From Babylonia areolata (taxonomy: Eukaryota; Mollusca; Gastropoda; Neogastropoda; Buccinidae): 64,000 bases of DNA. This document shows positions 57,101 through 64,000 of this stretch, piece by piece (position 1 is the stretch's first letter; each line of letters starts with the position of its first letter). The DNA lies in the NCBI RefSeq assembly GCF_041734735.1, contig NC_134878.1:40546329-40610328 (forward strand), written 5' to 3'. The notes under the pieces are model-generated. The model worked only from the letters and a program-made list of their open reading frames with translations. It was not told the DNA's origin and made no database searches. Both the position numbers and the translations under genes were made by a program.

Positions 57101-60100
57101 ACACAGAGGGCAAAAAGGATTTCCCAGGGGGACGAATGGGACACCAATTCCCCCAGAAACCTTTTGGGAGACGGGAATGGGGCAAGGGGCCGACCCAAAG
57201 GGGGGGGCCCGGGGAAATGGGGAACCCCTTGTCCCCTCCACACGAACCTCGGTACGACGGGGTGCCGAAAGGATGAGTATATGAAAATAAGCATCTTCCA
57301 GATCGAAATTTGGGGGGCCAATCACCTTGTTTTGGGTTTGGGGGCTTTCCCCAATTGTGCCGGGGTGTCCCTCTTTTAATTTGATTTTGGGGGAGGAAAA
57401 TTTTTTGAGGGGGGGCAAGGGCCAAAAATGGGCTCACCCTCCCCAGACCTTTGGAATCACCAACAACCAGCCGTTTTAAAAACCCGGGGCCCCGGGTTGG
57501 CCGAGAGTTGAGATATAGCCCCCTGAGGGGGTGGGTGCGATATCTCTTTTTCTAGGGGCGCCCCTCCTGCTCCGTTTGGGGGTTTGGGGACCCAAAAGGG
57601 GGAGGAGTGGATTTTTAGGGGGGGAGGTCCTCCCCCCAAGAAACCCTGTACCCAGACTCTAGCCCCCGACATAATCCCCTGTTTGGGCCCCGAGCACACC
57701 CCCCTGAGGCATGCCGGGACAAATTTCCTACCTTTGGGGGGGGCTGAACGACTGGCGGTGTGAATCGGGGCCCAGGGGGGCAAATTTTTGGGGGTGCTTT
57801 TCCATTCTTTTGGCCCTTTGGGGGCATTTTTGGGGGCCGGTCGGGCTTCGACGGGGAATTTAAAGGGGTTTATTCCCCTTTCCCCTTGTTCAGGGACCGT
57901 GCCTTGACCCCGGCGGCGGGGTTATGGGGGGGCCTGGTGGGGGGTCCTTCAAAGGGATAGAACCCTGGAGCCCATGGAGGTGTCGGCCCAATTTTGAGGG
58001 CCCCCTCCTGGGTTTTTCCTTTGCCCTGTGGTGACAAAATTTGGGGGGGGGAAAATGGCCGAAGGGGGGGAGTGCTGCTGTGCTGGGATGGACCCAGGGG
58101 GAGCCCCCTCCTCCACAGGGAAAGTTTGAGAGGCTGAATAAAGGCCTTTACGCCGCGTTTTTGAAATACTGAAGGGGAAGGTTGGTTTGTGTGTCTGCAG
58201 CTGCCGTGAGACCAGGTTTTACCCTATTTCCAAAAGCGTTTTTAACCTTTGGGGTTTGGGAGGCCCGGCCCGGGGCAGAGGAAGGAGAAAACCCCCGTCC
58301 TGATTAACAAGGGGCACTGTTCCCCAAGCCCCATTGGCCCCGTGGGAACGTGCGAATTTTTTGTAGCCGTGGAAAAACCCCGAGGGGGCGGGGGCGGCCC
58401 CAATTTTTCCCACTCTGGGTAAAGTTTTAAAGTATAGGTTAGCGATTGGGGAAGGTTTTGGGGCGCTGTTTGAGACCCCCTCCTGTCCTGTGCGGAGGGG
58501 TTGCCCGCTGTAGGGGGGGGTGGGCCTGTGTGTTTCCCCCGGACCCCCACCCCCCCCCTTGGGGAATCTTTTTTGAAACTTTCCGGGGGAAAAAAACGCC
58601 CGGGGGGGAGAGGGGGCTCCCTGCCTGGGGGAGGGATGGGGAAACAGCTCCCCCGACCCGTGCGGGTGGTTTTTTAAGCCATACCTGCCCCCAATTTTTG
58701 GCACTCTGGTTTGGCCCTTTTTGGTTCTGGAGTTAGAGTCACATGGCGTAAGGGGGGTTAAAGGGGAAAAAAGTAGCCTGGGGACTGATTCGGGTTCGTG
58801 ACCCTATTGGGGAGGGTCAGTTGGAGCTCCCGGGAAAATCCCAGTTTGGTTTTTAGGCTGGGGCCCTAGGGGGGCATGGGCTCAAACTGTCCCCCCCCGG
58901 GATGTGGGCGAAGAGTGCTATTGCTTGTTCGTCCTCCCCCCCCAAGACAGGGGGCCCACTCTTGTTCGGCCAGTTCCTTCCCTTTCTGGGGGGCCATCCC
59001 AAGTGGTTTTACCCAATGGGGCGTCCCTGTGAGCCCGTGGTCAGCCCCGCGGGGATGAGCTGGGACGATCCCCAGCGGGCCCAGGGGCCCCCTGTTATGT
59101 CCTTGCACCCGAAAGGGGGGGGGAGCGTGTGGACCGTTTGGTTTTCCCCCCCCTGCTTGGGATGGTGGGTTTCCACCCCCTTTTCAGAGGGGGTCCTTGG
59201 GTGCAAGGGGGACCACGGGGTGCGTGTGGGGACAAATCCCCACTTTTTTCACGGGGGGAAAGAGGGGCTGGGGGGGTGGGGGCTGCCCGGTTTTGCCCGG
59301 GGATTAGGGCCTTTTTAGAGCCCTTTTGGGCCGCAAGGAAAGGGCCCTTTGTGAACCCTGGGGAGGTCACCCGTGGGTTGACAGAGGCCCCCAAATTTTT
59401 GGGCAGAGTGGCAATATTGGTCGAGGACCCCGTCCTGACCGGGCAAGAAATCGTTTCCCCTTTTTGGGGGTGTGTGTTACCCCCGTTTAGATGTGCTGGG
59501 TTGGGTCCGGTGGGGAGCGGACAAGGGGGGGGGCCCTTGGGGGCTTTTCCCCGGCAAACCCCGTGTGCCACCCCAGGTTTCACCCCAAATGGGTAGAATT
59601 TGGGGGGGTAACCTCCGGGGGGCCCAGCCCTACTGTTTACCGAACCCAAGGGTTTATGGTGCGTTGACCTTGAAAGGGGAAACCTGGCCAAAGTCGGGGG
59701 GGAGGTCCCGGTCCCCATTGGGTGTCAGTCCCGGCCCCAAAACGAAAGGGGGGGAAAGCCCGGAACCCCCCCTGGGGAAAAGCCCAAGGGCCTCCCCCCG
59801 CAGGGGGACCGGCCCCGGTAGCGGGAAGACCCGCAGAGGGTTTGGCCCCGCCCCGAAAATTTTTCCCTTTCCCCTGGGGGGACTGGGGTGGGTTTTCCCC
59901 GGGGGGGGCTAAAATAGAGATCCCTCCCCCGGGAAAAACCAAAATTTTTTCCCCCCCAAAAAAGGGGGTGGGGGAGGGGGGTCCCACAGAGAAGGGAGGA
60001 GGGGGGAAAAAAATGGGGGCCCCGTTTAGGGCCCTCTCCGAGTTTGGGGGCCCGGGGAAAAGGCCCCGGGGGCGGCCTTCCCCTTTGGGAGGGGCTGCGC

Positions 60101-60813
60101 CCGTGCGAAATCCCCACAGCACGGAAGGATGGGTTGCCATTCCCTTTTTCCCTTTCCTCGCGCTTTGGGGCACCTGGGAGGCGACGTCGTTTCCCCTTTT
60201 CCCCCCCCTTCATGGGCCGGGTTTTTCTGGGACGAACGTCGCCTCCGCCCATCAAACGTCTAACGACGCATCGCCCCGGTCCGTATCGGGAGGGAAACAT
60301 GAGCTTTCCCGGGGTGGGAGAGTCTCTTAACCCAGGCCCAATCCCGCATCATGTTTTCCCCGCCTTCGTGGTATGGCACCCCGAGGCCCTGGAAAACCCC
60401 GGTTTGGGAAACCCGCAAAAAAACCGACCCCCCAAAGAGAAAGGAAAGACAGGATCGGGCTTAGAGGGGAAAAAATCGAACGAATCGGGGGGTTTTCCCA
60501 GTCGAATCGGTACACAGTATGTAAGAAAACATTTAAAAACAAGCCCCATGCAAAAAAATAAGGGAAAAAGGGTACCGGGTTTAATAGCCCAAAAAAAAAA
60601 ATAAGACGGACAGAGCGTAAACCCGCAAAGGGGGGGGAGAGCCTTGGCCCAAAAGGGAAAGATTAAGCGCTTATAGTTTTTTGAGGGTTTGGTTTTTGGG
60701 TTGTGAGGGGTGGGCCCTTTTTCACCGTTAGCCGCGCGAAATTTGGGCCCAAAAGAGCAAACCCAAAAGGCCCCAGTTTTTATCAGTTTGACAGGTACAG
60801 TATATGGGCACCA
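54179..60813 (-). mobile_element. DIRS-type retrotransposon, copy D (fossil, nested)
   Basis: A DIRS1-like element of about 6.6 kb, minus strand, inserted within the 10.8-kb TIR-bounded element. It is collinear with copy B: 3' terminal palindrome near 54179-54500, recombinase region about 54900-55900, RNase H and RT about 55900-57500, Gag-like about 57500-60350, 5' terminal repeat about 60640-60813. It is broken dozens of times over. The texture is dominated by stretched homopolymers, which may reflect sequence quality rather than age, so no age is offered. Confidence 0.8.
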
Positions 60814-63642
60814 ATTTTGGTTGTAAGCAAATTTTACCCGGGGCTAAAAAGGAAGTGCTTTGGACACATTGCGTGTCTGCTTTTTGGGCTCGGTGAGTGT
60901 TTTAAAAAGAGTTAAAAAATTGTAATGTGGTTTTTTTTCCCTTTAAAAAGAGCATTTCATTCAAAAATCACCAAAAGTCTTTTATATTCTTTGTTTGCAT
61001 TTTGCCGGGTAGCGTGAAATTTATATTAATTTATACGGGCAGATTTTTTCCCCCACTTGTCTCTGAGAATCTCCCACCCAAAGGTTTTTTTAAAGGAGAG
61101 GGGGGGGGGTTTTGGGCCCAAAGGGGTTGGGGCAAACCCCTTGAAAAAAGGAAATGAGCCAAACTCTGGAAAACCACTTTGCCCCCTGGGTTTTAAAAAA
61201 CCCAACCCGATTTTGGGAAGTTATAACCCAAACCCCTGGTGTGTGTGTTGTGAGGGGGGGGGGGCATGGGAAAAGGAAAAGAAAAAGAGAAATTTGGAAA
61301 TTTTACCCCCGTTAGGGTTGTGAGTATGTTTATGGATGTCTGAGTTAAAAAAGGAAAATTTTTTAAAGGGGGAGAAAAATTAAAATGGTAATTTTGAAAA
61401 AAGTTCAGTCCAAAAATCCTTTCCCCGGTAAAAATTATTTTCTCCCCAAATTTTTAACCCAAACCCCCCCAAAATTTGTAAAAAGAAAATTAGTACAATA
61501 ATTTAAAAACCCCATTAAAACCCTTAAGCGCCCTTAAAGTTCAGTTTAAAAATTATTTTTAAAAACTATCTGGGGATCCTTGCAAAAAATAAGGATATTT
61601 AAAATTGGTGTGTGTGTGTTTGGGGGGCGTGGGGTGGGGGGTGGTTCCCCTGGTTTTCCCATGATATGCTGTGCATCTCGACGATGAACAGAAACAAGGG
61701 ATAATTCATGAAATGATAAAATGCAAAAAACCATCACAATAATTATTGTGAATAAAAATTTTCACTTGAATATATAATAAAATTAAAATTTAATATTATA
61801 TATAATATATATAATATATATATATCAAAGGAATGCTTTCCCCACATACGCACACAAATAAAGGTGATACACAAAATATCTATCAAAGAATAAGATACTA
61901 AGTATAATGTGATATTAACAATAGATATTAATATTTATAAAATATCCCCAAGACATTAAGAAAATACTATCATCTCATCTGAATGAGTACCATGAATGGA
62001 AATATTTGAGTAAATAATCCATGAAACAAAGACACATAATTGAACAGTACTGTAGATGGAAAAAGCTTCGACACAACTGGAAAGACAGCCCCAAAACTTC
62101 AGCTCATTGTCAAAGCATAAGTTGAGCTGCAATTGAGTTTGGTGAAGTAAATGCAGCCAAATAGTTCAGTGAGTATAATTTTGTGTTTGTTGAATAATAC
62201 TACTGTTAGTATAAATTTTTAAAAATTCTGTTATCACAGTGTTTTCCTCCCACTAAAACACACAACCGAAAACTGACAAAATCCAAACATATTTTAAATA
62301 GAAGTCTGTTTTTGTTGTATGTTTTAAATTAAATAACATATGTTCTTTTTCAGACATTACTCACTTGCAAAGCGGGCCCCCCCCCCCCCCCCCCCCACCC
62401 CCTCAAACCCCCCCCCCCCCCAGGCAGGCATCAAGACCTATTCAATGATCCAAAAAGGCCGGTAAAAACACCAGGTAGCGACAGCATGTTATTCCCGGGA
62501 TCCAGGAAACCTGTGTGCCCAAAAAAGTTTTTGGTGTCTTTTTCTCTCCCTGTGAATCGAATCATTTGTAAGAATAAGATGAAATGCACCCACCTTAATT
62601 TTTCTACTTATTTGGTTCTTCTAAAATTTTAATCAGGACTGGTTTCATGATGGAAAAAAAGCTAGAGGACTGAAAGGAAAAAAAAGATTCATATACTGTC
62701 ATTTTAGCTACAACTGATTTGCTCCTCCTGGGAACCTTTGTCGTGGTTTCCCCATCACCTACCCTTTTCTGTATAATGCCCCAATTGCATTTGTTTAACT
62801 TTTTTTGCATAATTTTGCAGAAGCTGATCAGCCAAGACCACTGTAACTTATTTTTGGCTGTAATCCTTCAATATTTTTTCAAAAACCAAAAATTTTTGAA
62901 GAAGTCTCTATCCACCAACCTGCCCTTATTTTGGGGAAATCGGTTATTCATTCCTTTTCTGCCAACTTTACAGGAAGTTTTAGCGATTTTTAATTTATTT
63001 TGAAACTGACATTCATTTTAATAACAAAACACAAATTTCCTGGTCCAAACTTGTGAAAAGTTACTGAAATACATCTTTGCAGCATGTTTTAAGTACCAAT
63101 AAACATCTTTTTTTTTTTCCGCTGGCAAATTGAAGATTTTCAAAGTTTGAGACTGATACTTAAAATTCAGTTAATTCTCTGCCTGAAAAAAATTTCAGTG
63201 CATTTTTTGTGATATATTCAGCAAGATATTTTATTATGAAATGCAACTGTCCTATTCTTTTCAGTGCTGTAGACCTTCAAAGTTTCTATTCTGTGCAGAT
63301 TGACATGGCTGATTTTCTATTTCCCCCTACTTTGACAGGCATATTTTCCAATTTCTTTGCTGCCGAAGTGTTATTTTTTTCTTGTGCAATATGCCATTAT
63401 CATATGGTTTTTAAAAGTATATGAAGTTTTCATTAACAGTACCCTCACGGACAGTACAGTATGACTGTGAAAATGTGAAAATATTAAGTACTAACAGCAT
63501 GTACACATCGTTACATCTTTAAAATGGAATATCTTCAGAACCAATCAAGATATTCACTTACTCTTTTTTTTTGTTTTTCTTAATTGTCATGTTGTTTGCC
63601 AAAAATCACATTTCAGTCATTGTAATGAATATTAAATTTTCA
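60814..63642. other. Right internal part of the 10.8-kb insertion
   Basis: Up to about 61720 the sequence has the same stretched-homopolymer texture as DIRS copy D. After that it is clean and AT-rich, with an AT tract at 61790-61830 and C runs at 62376-62422. The segment 63389-63497 is shared with 28148-28265. No coding region is recognised. Confidence 0.5.
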
Positions 63643-63655
63643 CTGCCGCCACCTA

Positions 63656-64000
63656 CAGACATTTGCATAGAGTCTACCAAAAGTTTGCGCTTGCTCTTGC
63701 AATCCTGATGTTCACTTCATCGTCGATGGTCGCATTTCGTGACAGTGTGCTGCCAAGGTATGTGAACCGCTCCACCGCACTCAGTCTCTGACCTTACTGT
63801 GATGTTGGGCTCAACGTGGGGTTTCCCTGGGCTGGTGATGGAGAACTTCAGTTTTCCTCGTGCTGATGGGTAAGGCCGAAGTTCCTGCGGCAGTGGCAAA
63901 ACTTGGCGACGCTGAGTTGCATGTCAGCTTCAGATCCAGCGTTGAGGGCACAATCATCAGCAAACAAAAAGTCTGATGATGTCTGTCATGACCTTCGTTT
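63656..64000 (-). pseudogene. RTE-like LINE, RT part of the split copy (runs off window)
   Basis: The minus strand carries LFADDCALNAGSEADMQLSV (near 63950, the RT active site), FGLTHQHE and a VERFTYLGSTLSRNATIDDE run (near 63740), then RIARASANF and, after a shift, RLYANV at the break. This continues in register into NRRGIG at 52817. Several frameshifts and stops are present. The endonuclease and the rest of the RT lie beyond the window. Confidence 0.75.

Larger units (their letters stand above)
52818..63655. mobile_element. Large insertion with 13-bp terminal inverted repeats (undescribed DNA transposon candidate)
   Basis: The left end is TAGGTGGCGGCAG (52818-52830) and the right end is CTGCCGCCACCTA (63643-63655), a perfect 13-bp inverted pair. 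Flanks are CGGACAT (52811-52817) and CAGACAT (63656-63662), a 7-bp target duplication with one mismatch. Both flanks belong to one LINE reading frame, which resumes in register. Without the DIRS copy nested in it, the element is about 4.2 kb. Beyond the 13 bp the two ends do not match. The right 260 bp has a shortened relative at 28148-28276. I find no recognisable transposase; frames at 52984-53342 and 62719-63003 are unassigned. Superfamily is unknown. Confidence 0.6.

Noticed and set aside
54363-60604. Dozens of frames of 60-200 codons, many Gly/Pro-rich
   Set aside because: They are by-products of a broken DIRS copy in a homopolymer-stretched zone; several overlap on both strands.
52818-63655. 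A Polinton/Maverick, because the end could be read as starting with AG
   Set aside because: The inverted ends are only 13 bp, no 6-bp duplication fits when the end is read from AG, and no integrase, polymerase B or capsid frame is seen.

Overview
This is a repeat-dense piece of an animal genome, most likely a gastropod mollusc and perhaps a caenogastropod. The inference rests on spliceosomal introns, several clades of non-LTR retrotransposon with animal-type endonuclease, RT and RNase H, DIRS-type elements, and tRNA-derived SINEs of a kind I know from snail genomes. No species can be named from sequence alone.

The one host gene I can support is a homologue of DEK, the SAP-domain chromatin and DNA-binding protein, on the minus strand. 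Five consecutive coding exons (49992-50130, 46897-47052, 38594-38670, 30298-30392, 28674-28816) join with consistent GT-AG borders and phases. They encode an acidic N-terminus, a basic linker, the pseudo-SAP region and the SAP box. The C-terminal DEK domain is not seen and should lie further 3' (lower coordinates or outside the window). A 48-bp candidate next exon lies at 13603-13650. The introns, of about 2.9, 8.2, 8.2, 1.5 and at least 15 kb, are packed with transposons.

Layout: 1-3215 end of a DIRS element; 3240-7190 two LINE relics; 7604-13975 a MITE family present as an inverted pair and as single copies; 13092-17075 SINEs and simple repeats; 18215-19588 RTE-type and CR1-type LINE scraps; 19589-27531 two head-to-tail copies of one I-group LINE, the second about 6.0 kb long with both ORFs open; 27532-28276 a LINE 3' end and a DNA-transposon end; 28674-50130 DEK, with DIRS copies at 30641-36775 and 41111-46346, a pogo-like element and a piggyBac-like MITE in its introns; 50360-52817 LINE relics; 52818-63655 a 10.8-kb insertion with 13-bp inverted ends that splits a LINE and itself carries a fourth DIRS copy; 63656-64000 the rest of the split LINE.

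The four DIRS copies all lie on the minus strand, the same sense as DEK. All are broken and are treated here as fossils. Two zones (about 7.65-12.3 kb and 54.5-61.7 kb) have an odd texture of stretched homopolymers that looks more like poor consensus sequence than natural decay.

The best candidates for something undescribed are the element family with TAGGTGGCGGCAG ends (52818-63655, with a relative at 28148-28276), the piggyBac-like MITE with arrayed subterminal repeats (48017-49144), and the apparent reuse of one target site by two LINE copies (19574-21520).
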